DNA of 64,000 nucleotides from UTCHB3 sp964531325 (GTDB taxonomy: Bacteria > Bacteroidota > Ignavibacteria > Ignavibacteriales > Ignavibacteriaceae): the NCBI GenBank assembly GCA_964531325.1, contig CAZHCW010000011.1, positions 79,597-143,596 of the forward strand. The letters run 5' to 3'. Positions 36,293-45,001 of this stretch are shown here, piece by piece. The position numbers and the translations under genes are program-made. Within the stretch, counting starts at the first letter, position 1; the number at the start of each line of letters is the position of its first letter. The notes beneath the pieces were generated by a model, which was not told the origin of the DNA, made no database searches, and was given only the letters and a program-made list of their open reading frames with translations.

Positions 36293-38725
36293 TTATTTCA
36301 TCAACACCATTTTAACTGTAAGTGATTTTGTCCTGCCGGAGATTGTATTTGTACACAAAACCTGACAGAAATACATCCCCGAGGATTCAGTACCCATCTC
36401 AAAATCCTGTTCAAAATATCCATGACTAAGAACCCCTCTGTCAATCTCCTTTACCTGTTCTCCCATTGCATTAAAAACTTTTATCACAACCTTGTTCTCT
36501 TCAGGGAGTGAAAATGTAACCTTTGTTGAAGGGTTAAAGGGGTTAGGGTAGTTCTGTTGTATTGAATAATTCTCGGGTATTTCACCATAGATTACCTCGA
36601 CTTCATTTGAGTATTCAAATTCACCGTTGTAATCGATCTGTTTCAGTCGGTAATAAAGGATGGCGGGTGCTTTTGGCTCATAATCATCATAACCGTAGAA
36701 AATCTTGCGGGTTGAAGTTCCTGAACCTTTTGAGAAAGCAATTTTCTTCCAATCACCATTTCGGTATTTTCTTTCAATCTCAAATCCCATGTTGTTGGTC
36801 TCGGTTTCGGTAGTCCATTGAAGAACCACTTTGTTTCCAAAGGGGAGTGCTGAGAATAACGAGAGTTCAACTGGTGTGTTGCCACGGTTTGAAGTTACAA
36901 ACAGTCTTTGTTTGCTGAGTCCGATGACGATGCCGTCAAAATAATCGAACAAGTACATCCAGTTGAAAGTTTTATCAAAGGGTTGGGTACTGAACTCATT
37001 TATTTTCCACATCCAACCACCATCGTAGGTGGAGTATAGTTCATTTGCAGAGAGCATATAGTTAATTGAATCCTGACAGTGTATCTTTTGAGGTGAGGAC
37101 ATGCCGGGTATCAATAGCTTTTGGAAGCTCATTCCACCGTCAGTGGTCCTGTAAAATGCCTCGCCCCGGTTCCCGATAAACCCGTTTTTCCCGTCGTAAA
37201 ATTCGATTTCAGTTGCCGATTGAATCGGAATGTTAAGCTTAACCCACGAATTCCCGTTATCTGTTGATTTCAGCACTTCTCCATTTACAGCATAAACAGC
37301 TCCATCATCAAATATCTGAAGATCAGAGTAACTATACAGACCGGGTGAAGTGTAAAGTGTGACCCAGGTCCGTCCATTATCGCTGCTGGAGAGAATTGAC
37401 CTACTGTTACAAAGCCAAATCTCACCATCGCTTCGGACTCGAACTCCAGTCAGATATCCATCGGGGAAAGATGCAAGTGTGTCCATCGAAGAAAAAAGGT
37501 TATCAGTTCTGTAGAGTCTATACAAATCAGTTGCATATACAGTCGAATCTCCCGTTATAAAAACTGATGTGGGTGAAGCTATTGAAGTAATTTTCTTCGT
37601 CCAATTTTCACCCTTGTCTCTTGAAATATAAACATTCCCACCGGTTGTCAAGGCGATGGCAAGACCTGCTTTTGTAAAATCTGCTGTTTTAAACTGAGTG
37701 AATCCGGCTGAAAGCCTTAGATCCCAAGGAGCCAAGATATCAGACCCAGAGGCCATAAAAGTTGAGCCGTCACCTGACATGTAAACCTTGCCACCAAGAG
37801 TTTGAAGGTCGGTGTAACTGTAAAGGTTTTCAGGGGAATTTCCAGTGCTCCAGGTTAGTCCCCTGTTGTTTGTATAGAGTACACCTTTTTTATAAGCTCT
37901 TAAGACAACAACGGTGTTGGGGTCAGCGAATTGTATTTTTAAAGGGTATCCTTCGACAGTTTTGTCGCCGTGGTCTTTAACATTCCATGTTGAACCACCA
38001 TCACTCGAGAGAGCTGTCTGAATGATAAAAGAATTGTAGTAAGGTGGAATTGAATAATCTCTATACCCGCCAAGAACGATGTTATTGCCCAGAATGTCTG
38101 CACTTCTGACTTTTGTAATCCCTTGTGGGATCGGGAAGATTGTGAAAGATGCACCGCCATCCGTCGTTCTGTAAACATTATCACCAAATATCCATCCGTT
38201 ATTAGAATCATCGAATTGTGTCCAGTGAATCTTACTGATTGATGTGTCGAGAACTGCCCACTCAATTCCACCATTTGTGGTTTTCAAGACTCTTGACTTG
38301 TTGCCGGCAGTGGTTTGTTGAACCACAAAGACGTAACCGATAGCAGGAGAAACAAATTTTACTTGATCTACATCCAAAACACTGACGGGGAGGGAGATTT
38401 CGTTCCAAGAAGCACCTCCGTCTGTAGTTTTGGATAACCTGTTCGGGGCTCCGGTAAGTGCAGAAGTGAAAATGTTCAGAGAGTCAACAAAATTCAGTTG
38501 AGAGGAATAGCCAGGGGGAATTATATACATTAATTCCCATGTTTTCCCGCCATCCTGGCTTCTGATGATATTTTGTGAATCACCGCTATAGCCGGCAACT
38601 ATATTGAGTGAGTCGATCATGTAGAATTCATAAATCGATCCAGACAACGGGCTGACATCTACATGATTCCATTGTGGAAATAGTGTAGAACTCATCACAA
38701 ATAATAAAATTATCAATCGTTTCAT
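36293..38725 (-). CDS. BNR/Asp-box propeller protein with T9SS tail, paralogue A3
   Basis: 810 residues. Signal peptide MKRLIILLFVMSSTLFPQ; AAGGAATAATAAAA precedes the ATG. Blades include SQDGGKTW, TTDGGASW, TTNGGIEW, SSDGGSTW, SRDKGENW, SSDNGRTW and STDNGNSW. The constant C-terminal module begins at NRGNTPVELSLFSALPFG and ends TKSLTVKMVLMK; the KSL variant is shared with A4, while A1 and A2 have ISL. The propeller sequence is the most divergent of the four. Only 26 bases separate it from each A neighbour, so A4-A3-A2 could be one transcript. Confidence 0.85.
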   Translation of the reverse strand: MKRLIILLFVMSSTLFPQWNHVDVSPLSGSIYEFYMIDSLNIVAGYSGDSQNIIRSQDGGKTWELMYIIPPGYSSQLNFVDSLNIFTSALTGAPNRLSKTTDGGASWNEISLPVSVLDVDQVKFVSPAIGYVFVVQQTTAGNKSRVLKTTNGGIEWAVLDTSISKIHWTQFDDSNNGWIFGDNVYRTTDGGASFTIFPIPQGITKVRSADILGNNIVLGGYRDYSIPPYYNSFIIQTALSSDGGSTWNVKDHGDKTVEGYPLKIQFADPNTVVVLRAYKKGVLYTNNRGLTWSTGNSPENLYSYTDLQTLGGKVYMSGDGSTFMASGSDILAPWDLRLSAGFTQFKTADFTKAGLAIALTTGGNVYISRDKGENWTKKITSIASPTSVFITGDSTVYATDLYRLYRTDNLFSSMDTLASFPDGYLTGVRVRSDGEIWLCNSRSILSSSDNGRTWVTLYTSPGLYSYSDLQIFDDGAVYAVNGEVLKSTDNGNSWVKLNIPIQSATEIEFYDGKNGFIGNRGEAFYRTTDGGMSFQKLLIPGMSSPQKIHCQDSINYMLSANELYSTYDGGWMWKINEFSTQPFDKTFNWMYLFDYFDGIVIGLSKQRLFVTSNRGNTPVELSLFSALPFGNKVVLQWTTETETNNMGFEIERKYRNGDWKKIAFSKGSGTSTRKIFYGYDDYEPKAPAILYYRLKQIDYNGEFEYSNEVEVIYGEIPENYSIQQNYPNPFNPSTKVTFSLPEENKVVIKVFNAMGEQVKEIDRGVLSHGYFEQDFEMGTESSGMYFCQVLCTNTISGRTKSLTVKMVLMK

Positions 38726-38751
38726 TTTTATTATTCCTTCAATAATTAAGT

Positions 38752-41181
38752 TTATTTCATCAAAACCATTTTAACCGTAAGCGATTTTGTCCTGCCGGAG
38801 ATTGTATTTGTACACAAAACCTGACAGAAATACATCCCCGAGGATTCAGTGCCCATTTCGATATCCTGTTCAAAATAGCCATGACTAAGAACCCCTCTGT
38901 CAAGCTCCTTTATCTGTTCTCCCATCGCATTAAAGACTTTGATTACTACCTTGTTCTCCTCTGGAAGTGAAAATGTAACCTTTGTTGAAGGGTTAAACGG
39001 GTTTGGGTAGTTCTGTTGAATTGAATAATTCTCAGGTATTTCGCCATAGATTACCTCAACTTCTTTGGAATAGTGAAAATCACCATTATAATCGATTTGT
39101 TTCAGTCTGTAATAAATAAATCCCTGTTCTGAAGGGGTAAGATCATCAAATGTGTAATAGACCTTTTGTGTTGTCGTTCCGTGACCTTTCGAAAAACCAA
39201 TTTTCTTCCAATCACCATTTCGGTATTTTCTTTCGATCTCAAAGCCCATGTTATTGGTCTCGGTTTCGGTAGTCCATTGGAGGGTTACTTTATTACCCAA
39301 CGGAATTGCAGAAAATGAGGACATCTCTACAGGTGTGTTGCCCCGGTTCCAGGTTTTCCATATCCCGGAACCTATACCCGTCCGTGAGACACCAATTCCT
39401 TCGAAATGATCGTACATTATCATCCATAATAATGAATTATTGCCCGGGGTATTCCCGAACTCGTTCACTTTCCACGACCATCCACCATCGTATGTTGAAT
39501 AGAGCTCATTTGCATTTACAAAAATATTTAGTGAATCTCGTAAATAAATGTTTTTTGGATAGCTCATTCCCGGGATAATCATTGGAGAGATTGTCATGGC
39601 CCCATCAGTTGTTTTGTAAACCTTACCATCGTTTGCGAGGATCAATCCAAAATCGCTGTTCACGAAACAAATCTGCAAGACAAAAAAAGCATAGTCACCG
39701 ATCAGGTTCCACGTGGTTCCATTGTCCGTGGTTTTATTGAGTTTCCCATTGGAAGCATAGCCTGTCCCGTTTTCAAAGATAATCACTTGGTCGAAGGAAT
39801 TCCCGGGGATTGTCAATTTGGTCTCCCAATTAGTTCCACCATTACTGCTGGAAAAGAGGGATGTCCCCGATGAAATCCAAATTGTGCCATTTCCTGGCAC
39901 CGATATATCGTTGATACTACCCGTTGGTGATTTTGAAACGGAGTCAATCGTACGGCAAAGATTTTCAGATTTATGCAAGACATTCCCACTGGCCAAATAT
40001 ACAAGAGAATCATTCACCAAATTAATTTTTGTTGCGTTTCCCTTTTTCATTTTTCTTGTCACCCAGTTGTTTCCCCTGTCTGTTGAAACATAAAGTCTGC
40101 CACCTGCATCACCGACAATTGCATAACCCGGATCAAGAAAAGCAGCGCTTGAATTTAAATAGTATGCCTGGTCGCTTTTTATTTCCCATGCTTTAGTGAT
40201 GTCTGTGCTGGAGGTTATAAACAAGATACCGTTTCCGGATGCATAACATCGACCGTTATAAAATTTAAGGGAATTTAGTTTGCTGGTTCTTTCGGGTCCA
40301 ATTCCTCCTGACCAGGAAGCGCCAAGGTTGGTTGTATATATCAAACCACCGTCATAATCACGAGTTGCTATTACTGTCGAAGGATTAAGAAATTGTAGAT
40401 TTACAGGTTTACCCGCGAAATTTGAGTCTCCCATGTCTCTCACCAGCCAAGTGACGCCGGAGTTTGTGGTTATCCCCATAATCGGGACATAATACCCCCT
40501 CCAAGGGTCAACCTGAACCCACCGGGCAGCCCCGATAGCCATAACGGTATCATTGATTAAATCAGCAGATGAAACTCCCATTCCGGCGGGAATGGGAATC
40601 GTAGTAAAAGAAGTGCCGCCATTAGTAGTCTGATAGATGTTGCCGCCAAAGATCCAACCTGTTTGAGCGCTTTTGAAGTGAAAAGCTGAATAGGAGAGTA
40701 AAGTTGAATCAATAATATCCCAGTTTACCCCCCTGTCGGTGGTTTTAATTAGATGTAAACGATCGATTGACCCGGAACGCCAGATTACAGACGCAAAAGC
40801 AGTATTGTTGTTGAGGAATTGGATTTTTTCCACATAAACATATCCTACAGGAATTGTGAAGTTCGACCAGGTCACACCTCCATCTGAGGTAAAAACCATT
40901 TGATTCGGATAAACCGCACGCGCGAATAAATGGTTTTCGTCAATGGTAGTAGCATCCACGATCAAAGAGAGCGGAATTCTCTGCGTACGAATCCAGTTCT
41001 TCCCCCCGTCACTGCTTTTTATCACATAACAAGTGTCATCCATAAAAACAGCAGTAAGATTCAGTGAATCGCTCATGTGGAAACTAAATAGCAGTCCGTT
41101 CACGGGATTGATTTCGATTGATTCCCACTGTGAAAACATCAGGGAATTAAACACTAAAAGTGTGATAAATAAATTTTTCAT
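38752..41181 (-). CDS. BNR/Asp-box propeller protein with T9SS tail, paralogue A4
   Basis: 809 residues from the ATG at 41181, supported by the GGGAATCATT sequence shared with other copies; an ATG 12 bases upstream would add MGII. Signal peptide MKNLFITLLVFNSLMFSQ. Asp boxes: SSDGGKNW, TSDGGVTW, TTDRGVNW, TTNSGVTW, STDRGNNW, SSNGGTNW, TTDNGTTW. Within the otherwise constant C-terminal module it has a local variant (GHGTTTQKVYYTFDDLTPSE, where A1-A3 read GSGTSTRKIFYGYDD). The tail is QNYPNPFNPSTKVTFSLPE to KSLTVKMVLMK. It follows gene B2 with a 62-71-base gap holding a conserved hairpin. Extracellular surface protein; ligand unknown. Confidence 0.85.
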   Translation of the reverse strand: MKNLFITLLVFNSLMFSQWESIEINPVNGLLFSFHMSDSLNLTAVFMDDTCYVIKSSDGGKNWIRTQRIPLSLIVDATTIDENHLFARAVYPNQMVFTSDGGVTWSNFTIPVGYVYVEKIQFLNNNTAFASVIWRSGSIDRLHLIKTTDRGVNWDIIDSTLLSYSAFHFKSAQTGWIFGGNIYQTTNGGTSFTTIPIPAGMGVSSADLINDTVMAIGAARWVQVDPWRGYYVPIMGITTNSGVTWLVRDMGDSNFAGKPVNLQFLNPSTVIATRDYDGGLIYTTNLGASWSGGIGPERTSKLNSLKFYNGRCYASGNGILFITSSTDITKAWEIKSDQAYYLNSSAAFLDPGYAIVGDAGGRLYVSTDRGNNWVTRKMKKGNATKINLVNDSLVYLASGNVLHKSENLCRTIDSVSKSPTGSINDISVPGNGTIWISSGTSLFSSSNGGTNWETKLTIPGNSFDQVIIFENGTGYASNGKLNKTTDNGTTWNLIGDYAFFVLQICFVNSDFGLILANDGKVYKTTDGAMTISPMIIPGMSYPKNIYLRDSLNIFVNANELYSTYDGGWSWKVNEFGNTPGNNSLLWMIMYDHFEGIGVSRTGIGSGIWKTWNRGNTPVEMSSFSAIPLGNKVTLQWTTETETNNMGFEIERKYRNGDWKKIGFSKGHGTTTQKVYYTFDDLTPSEQGFIYYRLKQIDYNGDFHYSKEVEVIYGEIPENYSIQQNYPNPFNPSTKVTFSLPEENKVVIKVFNAMGEQIKELDRGVLSHGYFEQDIEMGTESSGMYFCQVLCTNTISGRTKSLTVKMVLMK

Positions 41182-41223
41182 AATGATTCCCATTTTTTTA
41201 CCTGTAAAAAAAGTTTTCTTTAA

Positions 41224-41252
41224 CCCGATAAATAACAGTTGGTTTTATCAGG
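41224..41252 (-). other. Intercistronic hairpin between B2 and A4
   Basis: CCCGATAAA and TTTATCAGG can pair over nine positions (one G-U on the transcript). It is equivalent in position and sequence to the hairpin at 32293-32321. Confidence 0.5.
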
Positions 41253-41255
41253 AGA

Positions 41256-42575
41256 CTATTTGGTCACTAATATTTTTATGTGCTCTGTACCGGATTTGGT
41301 TGTCAATCTAAAAACATACACCCCGGAAGTAAGCCCCGTTGTAACAAATTTTATTGAATTTTCGCCGACAGGGAAGTTACTATCAAGAATGTCGGCTACA
41401 GGTCTGCCAAGGATGTCATAAAGTGTTCCTTTAGCATGACCGGCAGATAGCATATTAAATCGTATCGTGGCAGATTGGTTTCCCAAATTGTTGTTCAGAG
41501 ATACCGGATTAGGAAATGACCTCAAATCGATTGAAACGGGGATTTGTGTGTTGGTGGGTGGACTCGTTATATTGCTTGAGTCACTGTTCGTTATAATACT
41601 TGAGTCAATGCTTAATGTATTGTAGCCGATTGATGAAGGATGGAACGCCAATTTGGGTCTGTAAAATTTATCGCGCAATGTAAAACGGTATTTAAACTTG
41701 TAGCCGGTTTTCATTTTTGTACTGTCAAGTTGCAAAGCAAATGTTGTGAAAGGGGTTGCAGCGGCAATTCGCTTTACAACTTTAGCAGTAGTATCCGGGC
41801 CGTTTGTGTAGAAATATTGTATAAAAAGTGAATCGTTAAAATTTATATCAGGAATATATTGTGCGAAGAGATTGTTCACATCATGTGTTGTATTGACATT
41901 AAATGTTTTAAGGAAAACTTTTGTAGTCACCTCGGGTGTAAATGAGATTATTGGTGCCCATGTTTGAGTCTTGTATAAAGTGTCACCATTTTGATTAAAT
42001 CTTATTAAATTGAAGGTTGACCAGTCGTCACTAAATCCCCTCCCATTTGAAATTGAATAGGAGGTGTACCTTTGGCGGAGTCCGAGTCCTTTTTCAACAC
42101 GGTATTCAGTTGATTCTCCACCCTGTGCGTGTGAGTGATAATATTCGTAATATCTTACCGAGTCGCTTCCGGTTACGGTAATATTATGAGATGAATATTC
42201 ACCAGGAAACTGACCGACAAAACTTGATCCCGGAGGTATGTTAAAATCAAGCATCATAATTTTGACACTGTCTCTTAAGAAGTATAGCTTGTTATTTGCT
42301 TCATCCATTCCAAAATAAATACTTGTTCCGACACAATAACCTTTAAAAAATCTTATTCCATCCTTATCCACCATGGAATTAACCGATGTTTGATGGAATG
42401 ATTTAGTAGAGGATGAGGAGCCATATTCCCAAGACGATTGTGTGTAGATGTACTGTTCCTTATCCTGAAGGCTCATCACAAAAAAAGGTGTCGTTTGAGC
42501 ATAGATGTTCAAAAAGGGCACTAGCATTAGTGTAAAGATGCTGATTAACAGGCGGAGATAAATTACTTTTTTCAT
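41256..42575 (-). CDS. Secreted protein with T9SS-like tail, paralogue B2
   Basis: 439 residues. Signal peptide MKKVIYLRLLISIFTLMLVPFLNIYAQ followed by TTPFFVMSLQDKEQ, shared with B1. Further shared stretches include KLYFLRDSVKIMMLDFNIPP, NTTHDVNNLFAQYIPDINFN, QLDSTKMKTGYKFKYRFTLR and the tail SIDLRSFPNPVSLNNN...YDILGRPVADIL...HIKILVTK. The tail is T9SS type A-like. No named domain. There is no Shine-Dalgarno sequence before the ATG. Located between the truncated A5 copy and A4. Confidence 0.75.
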   Translation of the reverse strand: MKKVIYLRLLISIFTLMLVPFLNIYAQTTPFFVMSLQDKEQYIYTQSSWEYGSSSSTKSFHQTSVNSMVDKDGIRFFKGYCVGTSIYFGMDEANNKLYFLRDSVKIMMLDFNIPPGSSFVGQFPGEYSSHNITVTGSDSVRYYEYYHSHAQGGESTEYRVEKGLGLRQRYTSYSISNGRGFSDDWSTFNLIRFNQNGDTLYKTQTWAPIISFTPEVTTKVFLKTFNVNTTHDVNNLFAQYIPDINFNDSLFIQYFYTNGPDTTAKVVKRIAAATPFTTFALQLDSTKMKTGYKFKYRFTLRDKFYRPKLAFHPSSIGYNTLSIDSSIITNSDSSNITSPPTNTQIPVSIDLRSFPNPVSLNNNLGNQSATIRFNMLSAGHAKGTLYDILGRPVADILDSNFPVGENSIKFVTTGLTSGVYVFRLTTKSGTEHIKILVTK

Positions 42576-42600
42576 TTTTATACTTTTATTTTTGATTTTA

Positions 42601-43170
42601 TCAAATACACATCTTTAAAAACCACAGAGCACACAGAGGATTTTTATGGAGTTTTAACCGGAGGAAACATTTAAATGAGTAGATAAGGGTAACCGAGGTA
42701 TCCATGGCTGACCAATTGTTACCTCCATCGTAGCTTTTGAGCATATGAGTTTTATAGGTAGAACTGTTATTAATGGGAGCTGCTACATATATTGTATCCG
42801 GGGAGAAAACTTGAAAAGAGTGAGCATATTGATATCTTGAGGGGATTGTTATGAAGTTCCAGGTCTCTCCACCATCGGAAGTTTTTAGGAGAGGGTGTTG
42901 TTTATTCAGCAGGAAGATATTTTGTTCATCAACAAATTCAACTTTTAGAATTTCAGTTTTTGGAATGTTCTTTGAGATGTACCAGTTCCTGCCCCCATCG
43001 CTGCTTTTGATGACATAACATGAGTCACCGGAAAAAACCGCAGTAATATTTAGTGAGTCAGTCAGGTAAAAGCCACTGATCTTCCCGTTGAAAGGAGAAA
43101 ACTTTGCCTCAGTCCACTGTGAAAACAGGAGTGAACTTGACATGATTATAATAATTAACAAATTCCTCAT
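42601..43170 (-). pseudogene. Truncated propeller paralogue A5 (5' fragment)
   Basis: Starts like the full-length paralogues: ATG at 43170 after GGGACTCATT, signal peptide MRNLLIIIIMSSSLLFSQW, two to three Asp-box blades (SSDGGRNW, TSDGGETW, SYDGGNNW). After about residue 163 the frame runs into the left end of the MITE-like repeat (R3, 42618-42672) and stops. About 189 codons remain of about 810, with no sorting tail, so any product would not be exported to the surface by T9SS. The open frame extends upstream of 43170, but that part lacks signal-peptide features. Read as a deletion remnant, or as a silent 5' cassette (inference). Confidence 0.8.
42618..42672. mobile_element. MITE-like element fragment R3
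   Basis: The 55-bp left end of the element (AAACCACAGAGCACACAGAG... to GGAGGAAACATTT), matching R2 up to the internal hairpin, where it joins directly to coding sequence of the truncated gene A5. The right half is missing. Confidence 0.6.
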
Positions 43171-43298
43171 AATGAGTCCCTTTTGATATGGTAATATAAA
43201 AATAAGAAATTTTATAACCAAATAAGGGGTGAACGGTATTATATAATTGCGGTTTTGTGCCCTTTCATGTTGCTTTTGGGGTAAAACGGATATATATT

Positions 43299-43332
43299 AA
43301 AAAAAAAGGCTGCCGTTGAGGCAGCCTTTTTT
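43299..43332 (-). terminator. Rho-independent terminator of thioredoxin gene (bidirectional form)
   Basis: GGCTGCC, loop GTTGA, GGCAGCC, with A7 on one side and T6 on the other. It lies immediately past the thioredoxin stop on the minus strand and insulates the propeller island from it. Confidence 0.88.
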
Positions 43333-43335
43333 GAT

Positions 43336-43704
43336 TTAGTTTAATTCTTCTTCTTTAATAAGAAGTTTGTCGATTATCTCGACGAGGGAAGGTTTTGGAA
43401 GAGCTCCCTGAGCCATTCTTGGTTGTCCGTTCATAGGGACAAAAAGGAGTGAAGGGATGCTTCTTATTCCAAAAGCTGCAGCAAGTTCCTGCTCGGCTTC
43501 TGTGTCTATTTTGTAAATATTCACCTGGTCTTTGTATTCATTCGACAGTTCTTCGAGGACAGGTGCCACCATTTTGCAGGGACCACACCAGTCAGCATAA
43601 AAATCGATAAGACAAGGTTTGTCACCTTCAAATTTCCAATCCTGGTTTTCCTCAAAATTGAAAACCTTTTTCAGGAAGGTTTCCTTTGTTAAATGCTCGG
43701 TCAT
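43336..43704 (-). CDS. trxA: Thioredoxin
   Basis: 122 residues, cytoplasmic disulphide reductase. The active site is WCGPC with cysteines 40 and 43, inside LIDFYADWCGPCKMVAPVLE; the cis-proline segment is GIRSIPSLLFV near residue 80-90. The N-terminus is about 15 residues longer than in E. coli Trx1, as in many Bacteroidota thioredoxins. CGGAG stands six bases before the ATG. Followed by a strong terminator, so probably monocistronic. Confidence 0.93.
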   Translation of the reverse strand: MTEHLTKETFLKKVFNFEENQDWKFEGDKPCLIDFYADWCGPCKMVAPVLEELSNEYKDQVNIYKIDTEAEQELAAAFGIRSIPSLLFVPMNGQPRMAQGALPKPSLVEIIDKLLIKEEELN

Positions 43705-43777
43705 GTTTTCTCCGTTGATAAAAAAACTTTTTCTTTAACAGTCGGATGCGAAAATTTTGAAAAGGATTCAAAGTTTA

Positions 43778-43833
43778 GAACTTTAGAACTTGAGAACTTT
43801 AGAACTTGAGAACTTGAGAACTTGAGAACCTCA
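43778..43833. repeat. 8-bp tandem array, unit GAACTTGA/GAACTTTA
   Basis: Seven octamers: GAACTTTA, GAACTTGA, GAACTTTA, GAACTTGA twice more plus one further GAACTTGA, and GAACCTCA. It lies in the 228-base gap between the barrel-protein stop and the thioredoxin start. GAACTTTA is the reverse complement phase of the GTTCTAAA unit at 49623-49686. Confidence 0.85.
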
Positions 43834-43862
43834 GAGACTTTAGTGTGATACAATTAAAATTT

Positions 43863-43928
43863 ATCTGCGAAAATCCGTCAAATCTGCGTGTATCTGCGTC
43901 CCCATTTAATCAGTGAAATCTGCGTAAC
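43863..43928. repeat. Dispersed short repeats, ATCTGCGT family
   Basis: Several ATCTGCGT/ATCTGCGA words spaced 9-20 bases apart, including AATCTGCGTGTATCTGCGTC. Inverse of the 29591-29620 repeat and like 44937-44974. Ends at the stop side of the outer-membrane barrel gene. Confidence 0.6.
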
Positions 43929-43932
43929 TATC

Positions 43933-44703
43933 TTAAAGTATCCTTCGGGTGAACTCGAATTTGATTCCTCTGTCGGCGGTTGAGGGTGACCATTTTTTGT
44001 TGTTGAGCAGATCGCGGAAATCGAAGCCGAGTGAAAATCCTTCTGCTACAGCCCATCTGATGCCGGCGTGTAAATATCCGTTACCTTTTCCATAACGGTC
44101 GTTGGAATTGTCATTAAATCCAAAATTGTATTCCACCATTACACTTACACTTGGACCTACTGTTTTCTCAATTCCGACCATAAAATTGGCAAAACCATCG
44201 CCATCCTTCTGTTCGAAGGAGTAGTTTACAGTTCCGTGCAGACTTAAATATCCGAGCAGTTTATAATTTTTACTCACGGCCGCAAAGATACCGGGAGATT
44301 TTATTTCGTATCTGCTTTCAGCGTCAAAATATCTCCCTTTTCCCTGAAGATCAGCACCCACCGATATGGAAGGTAATGAGAGGCTCTCATCGATTAATTT
44401 AAATCTAATGTTTACGCCCGGGTATTTATACCACGCAATATCCCCGGAACCGATAACATTTTCGCCGCCGTAAGAAATTCCAAAACTCAAGTTATCAAAA
44501 ACCCCGACATCGAGTCTTGTAAGCAGAACACCACCCGGCATCAGGTCGGAGCCAACACTTACGAAACCTCGTTTTAATACTCCTGCTGTGGGCATGTCCA
44601 CAAGAAACCGGGGCTCAAAATCAAGCTTTTCTCCGGCGAGAATTTGGGAATATACAGGAATAGATAACAAAAAGGAAAAGACGATGATGAGTATCTTTTT
44701 CAT
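43933..44703 (-). CDS. Outer-membrane beta-barrel protein (YjbH-like), function unknown
   Basis: 256 residues with a signal peptide (MKKILIIVFSFLLSIPVYSQ). The mature part is made of alternating-polarity strands (LDVGVFDNLSFGISYGG, VNIRFKLIDESLSLPSISVG, GIEKTVGPSVSVMVEYNFGF) typical of a small outer-membrane barrel; VDMPTAGVLKRGF near the start resembles YjbH-like lipoprotein/barrel proteins linked to exopolysaccharide systems in other bacteria. No exopolysaccharide gene is nearby, so that link is weak. It is flanked on both sides by repeat-rich non-coding DNA. Confidence 0.6.
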   Translation of the reverse strand: MKKILIIVFSFLLSIPVYSQILAGEKLDFEPRFLVDMPTAGVLKRGFVSVGSDLMPGGVLLTRLDVGVFDNLSFGISYGGENVIGSGDIAWYKYPGVNIRFKLIDESLSLPSISVGADLQGKGRYFDAESRYEIKSPGIFAAVSKNYKLLGYLSLHGTVNYSFEQKDGDGFANFMVGIEKTVGPSVSVMVEYNFGFNDNSNDRYGKGNGYLHAGIRWAVAEGFSLGFDFRDLLNNKKWSPSTADRGIKFEFTRRIL

Positions 44704-44780
44704 ACAACAATTTCTTATTTTTTATAACCTTTAATTTACAAAAATTATTGAGATAAATTCAAATGGTCGTGAAGAAAGAA

Positions 44781-44804
44781 GCGGAGTATCGAAGTAGCGG
44801 AGTA
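44781..44804. repeat. 8-bp tandem array, unit GCGGAGTA
   Basis: GCGGAGTA, TCGAAGTA, GCGGAGTA followed by G. Two of the three unit junctions read TAG. Unit sequence differs from the other arrays but the 8-bp period is the same. Confidence 0.65.
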
Positions 44805-44936
44805 GCCAGAGGGGATAAAACCACAGAGCACACCGAGCACACAGAGTAGGATTTTGAGTTAAACCGCAAAGACCGCCAAGGGAAGAGAAAACCACAGAGC
44901 GCACCGATGCCACAGAGGTAAAATATATAAAAACCC

Positions 44937-44974
44937 ATCTGCGTAAATCTGTTTAATCTGCGTGTATCTGCGTA
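44937..44974. repeat. Dispersed short repeats, ATCTGCGT family
   Basis: ATCTGCGTAAATCTGTTTAA followed by TCTGCGTGTATCTGCGTA. Same family as 43863-43928 and inverse of 29591-29620. Confidence 0.6.
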
Positions 44975-45001
44975 CCTTAAATTTGTTATTCTATTAAAAA
45001 T

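Larger units (their letters stand above)
44704..45001. repeat. Repeat-rich non-coding region with several dispersed repeat families
   Basis: A gap of about 300 bases without a gene. It holds an octamer array at 44781-44804 (GCGGAGTA, TCGAAGTA, GCGGAGTA); CACAGAG-type repeats at 44821-44847 and 44889-44920 (ACCACAGAGCACACCGAGCA; ACCACAGAGCGCACCGATGC), which resemble the ends of the MITE-like element; and an ATCTGCGT repeat cluster at 44937-44974. No open frame looks coding. Confidence 0.7.

Noticed and set aside
43199..43335. tRNA or small RNA gene between thioredoxin and the propeller island
   Set aside because: Only the thioredoxin terminator is recognisable; no cloverleaf or conserved loop could be traced.
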